This document shows positions 24,952 to 34,005 of a DNA stretch of 64,000 nt, in pieces. A program made the translations under genes and the position numbers. The stretch is taken from assembly GCA_013215055.1 (NCBI GenBank), contig JABSRQ010000021.1:1-64000 (forward strand). The letters run 5' to 3'. Positions within the stretch are counted from its first letter, which is position 1. Every line of letters starts with the position of its first letter. The notes under the pieces were generated by a model. That model did not search any database. It had not been told where the DNA came from and saw only the letters and a list, made by a program, of their open reading frames with translations. This DNA comes from Pseudomonadales bacterium. Its GTDB lineage: Bacteria; Pseudomonadota; Gammaproteobacteria; Pseudomonadales; DT-91.

Positions 24952-26206
24952 TCAAAGACTCCAGCTGACTAGTCTCTGACTCATCCCCAGAGGACATCAG
25001 GCGAAGGTTCATGCCCTGAACCGGGGTATGTAAATTAGTCAGCACCAGATTTCGGCCATCACTTAGCGCATCACGAATATAGATATTCTGTTTATCCGAA
25101 TGGAAGATATTTATTTCAACGATGTTTAATTGATGTTCCTCATCAACCAGAAAGATATGACTATCGCCTCTTAATGCTGCGCGAGGAATGGTATAAATAT
25201 TATCGATACTGACGGCAGAAATTTTGGCATTTACAAACGCGCCTATTTGCAATTGTGGCCTGTCGCTTTGATGTTGCAGATTATACGGATCGGCAATTTC
25301 AACAATCAGATAATTAACCCGGCTACGGCTATCAACAACACCTTCACTACGGCTGATGGCCGTTTTCCAGATATAGTCTTGTTTATCGAGGGTTGTGGTC
25401 AGTTCTACCGATGAGGCATTTTTATCGGCTTTTGTCGCACCATAAGCAGGTACGTTAACGTAAGGTAGTTCCCGTGCTTTAACCGGCAACCTGACCTCGG
25501 CATAATCTACCGCAAACGTCACAGCCAATTGTGATCCGGTGCTAACGTATTGGCCTATATCGGCAATTTTCTGTTTGATCATCGCATCATAGGGCGCAGT
25601 GATTCGGGTACGTGCCAGTTTGATTTTAGCGTTTTTAACATCGGCCTCAGCCGCCTTGATATCTGCCTTGGCCTGCTGCAACATCGGTTTACGTAGTGCC
25701 AATACAGGCGCTTCACTTAAGGCTTTTCCGGTCATGCGCCATTCATGTTCGGCCTGTTTAGATTTGGCGTTTTCTTCCACCCAACGCGCATGAGCACCAT
25801 CGAGCCTGGCCTGCGCCTGTAGCAGAGCCACTTCATAGCTAATCGGATCTATCTCCAGTATCAGCTCACCTTTTTTAAAATAACCACCGGCAAAGAATTT
25901 ATCCGAAACCTTTTTAACCTGACCTGCCACTTCAGACACCAGGGTTGTCTCTGTTCTGGGGGCCACTGTGCCCTGACTGAACACAGTAAAACTTACCGTA
26001 GCAGCCTTAAGTTCCAAAGTTTCAACCAGTGGAACCTTAACCTCCAGCACCAATTTCTCGGGTTTGGGCGCAAACGCTGCAAAAATAATAAACACCACTA
26101 TCGAAGCTAATACTATCGCCACAGGCATTAAAACCATGCGTAGAGGCACCATTTTCCGCTGTTGTTTATCTTGCATAAGTATTTGAGTCTTTTGAGAAGC
26201 ATTCAT
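24941..26206 (-). CDS. RND periplasmic adaptor (membrane fusion protein), 421 aa
   Basis: The adaptor joins the permease to an outer-membrane channel. The single N-terminal anchor is VLMPVAIVLASIVVFIIFAAF. The biotinyl-lipoyl halves are EVAGQVKKVSDKFFAGGYFK and ARTRITAPYDAMIKQKIADI, with an alpha-helical hairpin between them (ALLQAQARLDGAHARWVEEN onwards). A beta-barrel and a membrane-proximal domain end the protein. A TTG start 20 codons upstream is possible, but ATG 26206 gives the expected short cytoplasmic lead. No Shine-Dalgarno is obvious. It is the first gene of the eight-gene RND-TonB unit. Confidence 0.92.
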   Translation of the reverse strand: MNASQKTQILMQDKQQRKMVPLRMVLMPVAIVLASIVVFIIFAAFAPKPEKLVLEVKVPLVETLELKAATVSFTVFSQGTVAPRTETTLVSEVAGQVKKVSDKFFAGGYFKKGELILEIDPISYEVALLQAQARLDGAHARWVEENAKSKQAEHEWRMTGKALSEAPVLALRKPMLQQAKADIKAAEADVKNAKIKLARTRITAPYDAMIKQKIADIGQYVSTGSQLAVTFAVDYAEVRLPVKARELPYVNVPAYGATKADKNASSVELTTTLDKQDYIWKTAISRSEGVVDSRSRVNYLIVEIADPYNLQHQSDRPQLQIGAFVNAKISAVSIDNIYTIPRAALRGDSHIFLVDEEHQLNIVEINIFHSDKQNIYIRDALSDGRNLVLTNLHTPVQGMNLRLMSSGDESETSQLESLNEE

Positions 26207-26617
26207 AGTGACAATTCGATTAAATGATAAGTCGCCATCTTTGGCCTTGATACATAAAAGATACAATACAAGGCGTGGCTAACTTAGAACAGCATTGTAA
26301 CCAAAAGTTCATAGTTTAATTATCAATCTCAGCGAACTATATATACATGTTTCACATAAAATTGATAGTGACTGAAACCACAAAAACAGGTTTAATTTGA
26401 AATGGAAAGTCTAAGCTGCCACCTAGTGTCCATGTATAAATGGCTGTTTTTTAAAAAAACACTGCCATCTGAAATTGGCCTACTGAATTAGTTGAACCTG
26501 ATCACCGGCTTTATGATCTATCGATATAAAACGCTTCAGAATGAGACTTTTTCACATTTTTAACACGTTAAAAATTATTCCTATGCCTGAAATTAACATC
26601 CATATTACCGGAATTTT
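26207..26617. other. Intergenic region upstream of the RND-TonB operon
   Basis: This AT-rich stretch must contain the operon promoter on the minus strand. No full gene is visible. An AT-rich near-palindrome, GGCTGTTTTTTAAAAAAACACTGCC, lies around 26441-26465. The right end (from about 26541) runs into the IS91-like fragment in the same frame as its transposase tail, but the sequence there is no longer similar to the second copy. Confidence 0.5.
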
Positions 26618-26918
26618 TAAAGATCCGTTGGTGATCGATAAGATTTTAACGCATTTGGATTTACTCGACGATATTATCCCTACAGCTTTTCAATTACCCG
26701 GAGCACAAGGACCACCTTCTGAAGTGTTTTTCTAGTTAATATGACATCCATCCATGCAGTTTATTAGTCTGCAGGCTATTCCACGCCCAATATCCCCCTG
26801 TTATAACTTAAGTTTTAACAGGGAATATTGTTAGTTTTAATCGGGTAGTTTTCTCTTTATTTAAACCAATTATAACAATGAAAACCTCAAGCGGTACATA
26901 AAGATTGAACCATTTACG
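26618..26918 (+). mobile_element. IS91-like 3'-end fragment, copy A
   Basis: This carries the last about 37 codons of an IS91-type transposase (KDPLVIDKILTHLDLLDDII ... GPPSEVFF, stop at 26735) and about 185 bases of terminal sequence. The same stretch recurs in direct orientation at 31275-31576 with only scattered differences. Just after it (26947) a truncated tauC begins, so the element end seems to have cut that gene. The GAAC near the end matches the target tetranucleotide typical of IS91 elements (family knowledge). The 5' part of the element is missing. Confidence 0.75.
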
Positions 26919-26946
26919 CGTTAAGACTCCTCATATCTAACACCTT

Positions 26947-27521
26947 ATGGATAGCTTGCATCACATCTTAGAATCCTTCTTTCTTGCCAGTGTGATTGGT
27001 ATTCCCGTAGATATCATAATTCGCTGCAGTCGTATTGCCCGAGGTATTCTGGATCCTTTGATCGAATTCTTCCACCTTGGCTTACTTGCCTCTTATCATT
27101 ATCTGGATAGGTGTCGATAAGAGCTGCAAGATTATGCTGATCACGCTGGCAATGTTTACGCCAATCGTATTAGCTGCCAGATCCGGTGTAGCCTCTGTTA
27201 GCATGGAGCAAATTCAAGTGGCTTACTCCATGGGGATCATGGAGCTGTCAGGTCGTAAAGCATTACATCCTGCACGGCTCTTTAACGGATATATTAACCG
27301 GCATGCAGATCGCTATAGGCTTCGGCTTGTCACCCCTGATCGCGGCCGAAATCGTTACAGCAGAGCGCGGCATAGGTTTTATGGTATTGAATGCTTCCGC
27401 GTTTTTAGTGAGCGATGTGGTTATTGCAGGCATCGTGATTATCAGTCTAATCGCCTACTGCTTTGATCTTTTTATTCACTGACGGGAAGGCAAACGGGTA
27501 CCTTGGAAGGCGGGGAAGTAA
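26947..27521 (+). pseudogene. tauC: tauC remnant: taurine/sulfonate ABC transporter permease
   Basis: Three-frame reading restores a permease. It starts DSLHHILESFFLASVIGIPV and SRIARGILDPLIEF, then shifts to AYLPLIIIWIGVDKSCKIML and TPIVLAARSGVASVSMEQIQ. It shifts again to ILTGMQIAIGFGLSPLIAAE, TAERGIGFMVLNASAFLVSD and VVIAGIVIISLIAYCFDLFI. An in-frame TGA (27480) precedes the usual end RVPWKAGK. The conserved EAA-loop region is frameshifted and the 5' quarter is missing, cut by the IS91-like end. The match to TauC/SsuC-type permeases is strong and the gene is clearly dead. Confidence 0.85.
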
Positions 27522-27571
27522 CCTCCACAATATCGTGTCTTTATGGTGAAATCTCCTGGTAAAAAGGGTCA

Positions 27572-27705
27572 ATGGAAATCTCATCTCCGTCATGGCGTTG
27601 ACTGTGGGGCCAAGGTCAGTGGACAGTTACAGCCAGAAAAAGTCCGATTAACACATCAGCTCAATGAAGATCTATCCTGTTATCAGGATCCGTTCGAAAA
27701 ACAAT
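27572..27705 (+). pseudogene. Probable tauD remnant (taurine dioxygenase 5' end)
   Basis: ATG 27572 reads MEISSPSW. After a frameshift the sequence continues GVDCGAKVSGQL, then QPEKVRLTHQLNEDLSCYQD. This resembles the TauD opening (LGAEVSGIDL...HQALLDHLVLFFRDQ). The order tauC then tauD is the usual operon order. The match is short and frameshifted, so this is tentative. It is cut off where the cupin gene ends on the other strand. Confidence 0.45.
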
Positions 27706-28200
27706 ATAGGATAAATTGTCATCTAATTCACTCCACCAATGTGGTGTATAACCTGGAATAATAACGACATCGCCAGGCCCAACGTGACGGCTTACGCCCC
27801 CCTTGATACCTGTACCTTTAATGGTAATAGAACTTGGCGAAGCCCGTACACCATCGATCATTTCGCCTCCAGTAACTAAGGTACCTTGCCCCTCTAACAT
27901 ATAATAAATTTCGGTGGTATTCACCTGATGTAAATTCGATTCACTAGGTGATGCTTTTGGCCTATAAACGCCATAAAGACCTACGCGATAATCTCCGGTT
28001 ACTTCAACGACTCGAATGGATGAATCCGAAACAGTATCGCGTGGTAAGGCATCTATAAAGTTTTTAATCGTGGTTGCGCTAACATCTGTTGCAACAGGTG
28101 CAGGATGAGGCGGCAATATTTGCCCGGGAAGAAGCGGCGCTGCACACGCGGGTAAAATAACAGCCAAAACAGGCATCAAGAATATTTTTTTTATCATCAT
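27661..28200 (-). CDS. Secreted cupin-domain protein, 179 aa
   Basis: A signal sequence (IKKIFLMPVLAVILPACAAP) contains a possible but imperfect lipobox before Cys, so it may be a lipoprotein or simply periplasmic. The cupin core has HQVNTTEIYYMLEGQGTLVT for motif 1 (His and Glu ligands) and GPGDVVIIPGYTPHWW for motif 2 (His ligand). No enzyme class can be named. It lies after the amine oxidase gene with a 161-base gap, between two IS91-like ends, and may form a functional pair with the oxidase. The 3' end overlaps the tauD remnant on the other strand. Confidence 0.8.
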   Translation of the reverse strand: MMIKKIFLMPVLAVILPACAAPLLPGQILPPHPAPVATDVSATTIKNFIDALPRDTVSDSSIRVVEVTGDYRVGLYGVYRPKASPSESNLHQVNTTEIYYMLEGQGTLVTGGEMIDGVRASPSSITIKGTGIKGGVSRHVGPGDVVIIPGYTPHWWSELDDNLSYIVFRTDPDNRIDLH

Positions 28201-28361
28201 ATAGAGTCCGAATAAAATGAATATAGACCTGTGTAATTCACGCCTTAAATTGCCTTAACAAAAAACAAACGATAAAAACACAAGCCATATATAATCTACT
28301 TAGAGAATTGAGCTGACAGCAACTGTAAAAAGTGATGCCAGCTCAACCAGTAGGTGATTGC

Positions 28362-30266
28362 TTAGATGCCTTCAACCATAACTCGTGTATCGGGTAAACT
28401 TGCAAGATGAGGTATTTGTAAATGCGGATAAGCGGCTCGCGACAATGCATTTAATGCTGCGGCAATAGCGCCTTCTTGCCAGCCAGGCAACGATGACAAT
28501 TGATCACCCACAATAAAAAATTTAGGTTCAAGACTGCCGTCAATACCGCTGCCCTGAATCAATTGATTAAAGTGCTCTACACTTTCGGAGGTATCTTTAC
28601 CCACCAAATGCCATTGCGCCCAGCCACCTTTAATATAAGGCATATGTTGCCAGGCGATGGCGACACCATTTTGCAAGCCCTCACCAAATTCCTGGCCAAA
28701 TAATTTCGCCCCATCACGGGCTTTATCAAGGCGCTGATCGAGTGGTAAACAACCCATATTGTAGGCGTTTTTTGAATAATTATAACAACCCGTCAATATT
28801 CCTTTTTGATCATGATAATCGTTTGATGGATACCAAATTTGAACGATATCATCGTCGGTCCGTGATATACCACCAAAAATGGGGACGACACCTATTTCAG
28901 ATTTCTTTACCCCGATCATGTCTTCGCCCGACTCCTTATCATGATAAGTTGTCATTGGGCTACCCTGCCATAAAGATCGTTCAGCCTGCCAACCTACCTT
29001 AGTGGTACAAGCTAGAAAACGATTGGGAAAACCCTCTTCATCATTGGGATTATTTTGAGCATGGTAAACCGCTGCCAAGCCCTGCTTAAAACTTTTTGAA
29101 AAACCCTTGTCCAGATCTGTATTTTGCAATCGATCGGACAACATATTTTCCAAAAAAGGCATCGCTACATTACTAAAGCAATAGTCCGCCTTATATATTT
29201 CACATTTATCGGAACCTAATTTTGATACATGAATTTCAAATTGTTGATCTTGTTCGTTCCAATCAATTTTCTGTACCGGGCTATTTAAATGAATAGTTCC
29301 ACCCAGGGTTGCCACTTGCTGCGCAAATGCATGCTGAACTTTATCCATTCCGCCTACAGGTTGAAACAAAGTTGGCTGCCATAAAAAATCTTGAGATTGA
29401 TAGAAGTTAGTTTTCCAAAATTCAGAGTCTAACAAACTATTGAGGCCTAGCATTTCAGCAGTGACACCACTATCAACCCCAGGTAACACCGAAAACCCTG
29501 CTCGATCAGAGGTCCACTGATTATCATCGCGACCGACTGCAGAAGCATGCACGTCATAGTTACCACATGGACTAAGATCACCAAAACTTACCATAAGATC
29601 TTTTAATTTTTCGGTCAGTGAAGTTTTCTCGTCTGCGGCTAGTTTTGGGTTTTTTTCATCAATGATACTGTCCGCATTTTCATACACCATTTCCGCGATA
29701 TGACCACGCATATTATGATCTAATCGACGGCTAACAACAGGATGGCCACCGTAGCCCTGACTTGTTTGAATTAAATTTGAAGCACTGTTCATGACATAAA
29801 CTTCTACATCCACGCCAAATTTCTTTAAATATTGTAATAAACGTTTATGACCAGAGGGTATGCGGCCCGGCCCCGCGTTGAGGTAAGGCTCATTGTCGCC
29901 CAGCGGCCTATCAAAACGCACTACTTGAGTGCTACCCTTTTGGCTACTAAACAGATCACGATCCAGATCCTGATTTAAGGTGTCACCCGTACGTAATGTT
30001 AGACAACGGCCGCCGGTACGATTTTGTGCTTCGAGTATCGTTACCTGCATACCGGCATTCTTCGCGAGCAACTCATAGGCGGTTGTGAGGCCGCTCACTC
30101 CTGAACCAATAATTATTGCTGTTTTACCTTTAAAACAATCCTTTTTAAGCTCAAGAGCCCCAGGGGTCGTCTTCATCTGCTGATTAGCTGCGTCATCCAG
30201 TACTGCCCACGCTTTAGCCGCAGGGTTGTTCTTATAAAAATCAGTCCGACTTTGATTTTTAGACAT
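28362..30266 (-). CDS. FAD-dependent amine oxidase / L-amino acid oxidase-like flavoprotein, 634 aa
   Basis: The enzyme should oxidise an amine or amino acid using FAD and release hydrogen peroxide. The dinucleotide-binding motif is TAIIIGSGVSGLTTAYELL with ILEAQNRTGGRCLTL, followed by the family motif NAGPGRIPSGHKRLL. The C-terminal FAD motif is IVGDQLSSLPGWQEGAIAAA. A long middle part (residues 160 to 420) gives substrate specificity I cannot read. There is no signal peptide. Strong ribosome site GGGAG/AAAGG lies before the ATG. It sits with a cupin gene between the two IS91-like ends, and its upstream region is very AT-rich, which suggests acquisition. Confidence 0.85.
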   Translation of the reverse strand: MSKNQSRTDFYKNNPAAKAWAVLDDAANQQMKTTPGALELKKDCFKGKTAIIIGSGVSGLTTAYELLAKNAGMQVTILEAQNRTGGRCLTLRTGDTLNQDLDRDLFSSQKGSTQVVRFDRPLGDNEPYLNAGPGRIPSGHKRLLQYLKKFGVDVEVYVMNSASNLIQTSQGYGGHPVVSRRLDHNMRGHIAEMVYENADSIIDEKNPKLAADEKTSLTEKLKDLMVSFGDLSPCGNYDVHASAVGRDDNQWTSDRAGFSVLPGVDSGVTAEMLGLNSLLDSEFWKTNFYQSQDFLWQPTLFQPVGGMDKVQHAFAQQVATLGGTIHLNSPVQKIDWNEQDQQFEIHVSKLGSDKCEIYKADYCFSNVAMPFLENMLSDRLQNTDLDKGFSKSFKQGLAAVYHAQNNPNDEEGFPNRFLACTTKVGWQAERSLWQGSPMTTYHDKESGEDMIGVKKSEIGVVPIFGGISRTDDDIVQIWYPSNDYHDQKGILTGCYNYSKNAYNMGCLPLDQRLDKARDGAKLFGQEFGEGLQNGVAIAWQHMPYIKGGWAQWHLVGKDTSESVEHFNQLIQGSGIDGSLEPKFFIVGDQLSSLPGWQEGAIAAALNALSRAAYPHLQIPHLASLPDTRVMVEGI

Positions 30267-30983
30267 CCTTTTCTCCCTTAATACCTTTTATATAAATACA
30301 GATTAATGTTCGAATTTCACCTACCATAAATAAAATTACACATTCTGGACTTTATTGCAACTGCCTCAATAATACCGATGAATATTCAACACCTGAATGC
30401 ACAATGATTTATTATGAGAATAAACAAATATGTTAGACCATTAATATCAAGGCTGTTTTATAATTTAATTTTTTCGTGAATATTCATTAATTTTTAATCT
30501 TACATAGAGGGAAATTTCTGTTGTAATATTTTTTAAAACCGATTTTATAAGTTGCTTCGAGTGAAGGTCATATTTATTTTATAGACCCATCATTGCCGAT
30601 ATAGCATTACTAAACTTGTCACGATGATTAAAAGTTTAACCGTTCTAGAGGTTTTAAAAATATCCCCATGGGGTATTGGTGTACGTTCTATCTTTGCCCC
30701 CCAGAACAAACTACACGGTGAAAATTCTAACGCTATATATTGAAATTTATATAGGTAAAAAGTAAAAATATAATTAAGGCCAACTTGCTTCAACTTTGTA
30801 TGTAGCGCATACATGTGTCGAATTTGTAGGCTGTTTTCGTGAGTAGAATGCAGGGGAAATAAAATTAAGCGCATCCCATGATAAACCTTTACATTCTAAC
30901 TGGCTGACATTGGCCGAAGAATAAGCTACGGGTTGTGAAAGCAGATCAACGCTCTGATGCCATTAGTCCAGAGACTTCGAATA
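30267..30983. other. AT-rich region upstream of the amine oxidase gene, no supported gene
   Basis: More than 700 bases, markedly richer in A and T than the neighbours. A 94-codon minus-strand frame (30590-30874) is open, but its composition is not protein-like and no ribosome site is seen. The amine oxidase promoter should be here. Its base composition and position beside the IS91-like fragment fit imported DNA. Confidence 0.5.
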
Positions 30984-31392
30984 AGCAACAACGGTAGCAC
31001 TCATGTGGTCTTCAACCCCATGACTTTTTATGGAAAGACTAGCGGCCCTAATTCCACCGCCAAGATTGAACTTAACGCGTTATCACGGCGTCTTCGCCTC
31101 CAATAGCAAACTCAGGCCTTTCATTACCCATGTTCAGCGAAAACCCGCTCTGTCCTCTAAACAGCATAAGCACAGCTTTCGTATGAGTTGGACTGAGCGC
31201 TTAAAACGTGTATTTAACATTGATATCGAAGTGTGCTATCAATGCGGTGGCAAGGTAAAAATCATTGATTGTATTAAAGATCCCTTGGTGATCGATAAGA
31301 TTTTAACGCATCTGGGCTTACACAACGATATCATCCCACCAGCTTTTCAAATACCCGAAGCACAAGGCCCACCTTCAGAAGTGTTTTTCTAG
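30984..31392 (+). pseudogene. IS91-family transposase, C-terminal fragment
   Basis: Reading begins without a start in SNNGSTHVVFNPMTF, shifts frame in a T5 run at about 31025-31029, then continues MERLAALIPPPRLNLTRYHG. Next come RMSWTERLKRVFNIDIEVCY, the zinc-knuckle-like CYQCGGKVKIIDCI and KDPLVIDKILTH, to the end GPPSEVFF. This is the characteristic C-terminal third of IS91-type (Y2 rolling-circle) transposases. The catalytic tyrosine region is absent, so it is inactive. Confidence 0.85.
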
Positions 31393-31576
31393 TTAATGTG
31401 ACATCTATCCATGCAGAATTTTTAGTCGGTCGAATATTCCACGACCAATATCCCCTTGTTAGAACTTAAGTTTTAACAGGGAATATTGTTAGTTTTAATC
31501 GGGTAGTTTTCTCTTTATTTAAACCATTTATAACAATGAAAACCTCAGGCGCTACATAGAGATTGAACCATTTACG
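31275..31576 (+). mobile_element. IS91-like 3'-end, copy B
   Basis: This is the second copy of the transposase tail plus terminal region. It is directly repeated relative to 26618-26918, about 4.66 kb apart. Both share a block beginning GAACTTAAGTTTTAACAGGG (minor changes) and end ATTGAACCATTTACG. The copy ends exactly at the stop codon of the protein kinase on the other strand, so the insertion may have trimmed that gene or just abuts it. Confidence 0.75.
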
Positions 31577-33932
31577 ATTTTGCCTTGGCTTTCTCTGCCA
31601 GTATTTTTAATCTGACATAATGTGGATCAACCTCCAAACCACGCTGTGCCCATTTAAGCGCCCCGCGCCAATCGCCACTGGCAGCTTCTTTATTAGCGAC
31701 GGCCAGATAACCCTCACATAGTTGTCGGCGCAAACCCGTTAAACGTTGATCCGTATGGCTAATTTTTATTATTTTCTTATAAATTTTATGTGCACTGGTC
31801 ACCTTGGGTTTTTGCATATAGCGATCAAAACGGTTTATCAGTTTATTGATACTGACCCGTTTTTCCTCAGCAATGCTTAAATCGCCATGTAATATATTCA
31901 GTTGTTGCTGTTGCTCTAAACTCATCAGCTGTTTTTTATCAACAGCTTCAAGCAAGGCAATTAATCGCTTAGCCTGTGGCACACTGCCGATTAAAATGGC
32001 CTTATTGACACGATTTATCACTAACGACGTTTTTTTCTTCACGCCCTTCTTGGCAGCTGTATTCGCAGGTGATTGATCCAATATTTGCATATAGAGCTTT
32101 AAGGCTTTTTCAGAATCCGTAGTTGATGCCGCTTTTTTAAGTAAAGCCCCCGCACGTTGCTGCTGCTGAATATGGGATTGTTGCCGGCGGCTAAGCTTTC
32201 TGGCATCTAGAATGTCCTGCTGCAGAGAATCCTGATCTAATAACTCAGCCATTTTCAGCGCCTGATCAAGCTTGATATCCGCATCAGCATAACGTTTTTT
32301 CTGGATCAACTTATTAGCCTGATCTAGTAGCTGCTCGCTATGATGGGCAATTTCTTGTTTTACCGAAGCAGGCAAAGGGGTTTGAGATTGTAGGTCTTGA
32401 AAACTTAAGACCGCAGCATGCCATTGACCGGCATTTGCAGCCGCCTGTGCAGACAATAATTGCTGTTGATACACCATCGCAATAGCCGCTTGCTGTGCCC
32501 GTATTTCATCCAGCTGAAGCGCCGCACTGTTACTATTGGGTAATAATGCCATGGCCTGTATCGCATATTCACTGGCCTCTAACCAATGCTCTTGTTGCTG
32601 TGCCGATGCAGAATGTTGAAGCAATAATCCACCCAGATATTCCCTCGCATCTTGTATAGGTTGATAGTTCGGGGCTATATCACGCGCCTGTTGATATTTT
32701 TCTACCGCATTGGCCCCTGTGGGTTTATATAAACGCCCGGCTAAAATATCACCCTGCGCTGCGGCCAGTAACATCTCAATTCTGGCTCGTCGCTCGTTGT
32801 TAAGTCCATTTGACGATGCCAGGTTCTCAGCTGCTTGATGGCGATTATTTTCATTCATTCCCGGTGTCGCGTTAATCCAAAGGCCAATACCCGTGAAGAC
32901 AAGGCCTACCAACAAAACCAGCAATACATTTTTAGCCGTTAGTTGAGCAGGAATTTGTAAGGTAATAGAGGTGCTGTTATTACTATTCTCGGCGGATGAC
33001 TGTGTTGGCTGCGAAGCTTGCATGCTCAACTCAAGCTCAGCTGAATGTTGTTTGGGTTTGTGTGATTCAGATTCGGCAATATTAGCCAATACCAGAGTTT
33101 TAGTCGCATTAACATCGTCAGATTTGAGTGTATTCAACGCATCCCGCAGCGCATCGATCATCTGCTGGCCATTGACAAAACGTTGACCCGGATTTTTTGC
33201 CATGCCCTTATCAATAAATGCCTGCATCGCGGCAATGCTTGGCGGCAGTCTAGGAATAGGCTCGTTAACATGTTTAATCGCTATAGTCAGGGAGGTATCC
33301 CCCTGATAAGGCGCTTCTCCAGTAAGAATACGGTAAATCATCACCGCAACACTGTATAAATCACTGCGCCCAGCCAAGGGTTTACCGCTGGCTTGCTCGG
33401 GGCTCATATAGGCAGGTGTACCCAGCACACTGCCAAATTCCGTCATTTGAGTATTGGAATGTAAGGCTCTGGCGATGCCAAAATCGGAGAGCAACGCTTC
33501 ACCGGTTTTTCTAAACAGCACATTGGCCGGTTTGATATCGCGGTGGATATAACCTTTTTGATGTGCGTAATCCAGGCCATTCAGAATATCTTCCATGATA
33601 GTTAATAGCGTTTTATTGTCGATATAATCACTTAAACGCTGCTCCAGATCACCACCACTCACATATTCCATCGCTATATAATGATATTGCTGATGTTTAT
33701 TCACATCGTAAACTTGCACCAGATGAGGGTGACTAAGATCTGCCGCAATACGGGCCTCACGTAGAAAACGCTCAGAGAAATGGCTATCACGGCTAAGTAA
33801 ATCTGCGTGCATAATCTTTAACGCCACAAGCCTATCCAGGCGTAAATGCTTAGCACGGTAAACATTAGCCATGCCACCATGACCAATACGTGTTTCAATC
33901 TGATAATCCGGAATATCAGGATATGAGTTCAA
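31572..33932 (-). CDS. PknB-type serine/threonine protein kinase with TPR-like tail, 786 aa
   Basis: The kinase domain occupies residues of about 8 to 270: Gly-loop IGHGGMANVYRAKHL, ATP lysine in VALKIM, catalytic loop YIHRDIKPANVLF, DFG in LLSDFGIARAL and GTPAYMSPEQASG. It is therefore predicted active. A polar linker leads to one membrane helix (VLLVLLVGLVFTGIGLWI, about 335 to 353). The outer part of about 420 residues is alpha-helical with TPR-like repeats (KYQQARDIAPNYQPIQDARE, NKLIQKKRYADADIKLDQAL). Its stop codon lies within the IS91-like end, so the C-terminus could be altered. Targets are unknown; the next gene is a lipase-like lipoprotein. Confidence 0.93.
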   Translation of the reverse strand: MNSYPDIPDYQIETRIGHGGMANVYRAKHLRLDRLVALKIMHADLLSRDSHFSERFLREARIAADLSHPHLVQVYDVNKHQQYHYIAMEYVSGGDLEQRLSDYIDNKTLLTIMEDILNGLDYAHQKGYIHRDIKPANVLFRKTGEALLSDFGIARALHSNTQMTEFGSVLGTPAYMSPEQASGKPLAGRSDLYSVAVMIYRILTGEAPYQGDTSLTIAIKHVNEPIPRLPPSIAAMQAFIDKGMAKNPGQRFVNGQQMIDALRDALNTLKSDDVNATKTLVLANIAESESHKPKQHSAELELSMQASQPTQSSAENSNNSTSITLQIPAQLTAKNVLLVLLVGLVFTGIGLWINATPGMNENNRHQAAENLASSNGLNNERRARIEMLLAAAQGDILAGRLYKPTGANAVEKYQQARDIAPNYQPIQDAREYLGGLLLQHSASAQQQEHWLEASEYAIQAMALLPNSNSAALQLDEIRAQQAAIAMVYQQQLLSAQAAANAGQWHAAVLSFQDLQSQTPLPASVKQEIAHHSEQLLDQANKLIQKKRYADADIKLDQALKMAELLDQDSLQQDILDARKLSRRQQSHIQQQQRAGALLKKAASTTDSEKALKLYMQILDQSPANTAAKKGVKKKTSLVINRVNKAILIGSVPQAKRLIALLEAVDKKQLMSLEQQQQLNILHGDLSIAEEKRVSINKLINRFDRYMQKPKVTSAHKIYKKIIKISHTDQRLTGLRRQLCEGYLAVANKEAASGDWRGALKWAQRGLEVDPHYVRLKILAEKAKAKS

Positions 33933-34005
33933 GGGGCATCACCAAGGCCTAAACAATTGCTATAACTGTAGACCTTAAACGGCTAGGCGGGGATATCGAT
34001 GCAGA

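Noticed and set aside
30590-30874. 94-codon open frame on the minus strand
   Set aside because: It lies in very AT-rich DNA, has no ribosome site, and the translated composition does not look like a protein.
30984-31576. Possibility of an intact transposable element
   Set aside because: Only the C-terminal third of the transposase remains, with a frameshift, and the catalytic part is missing.
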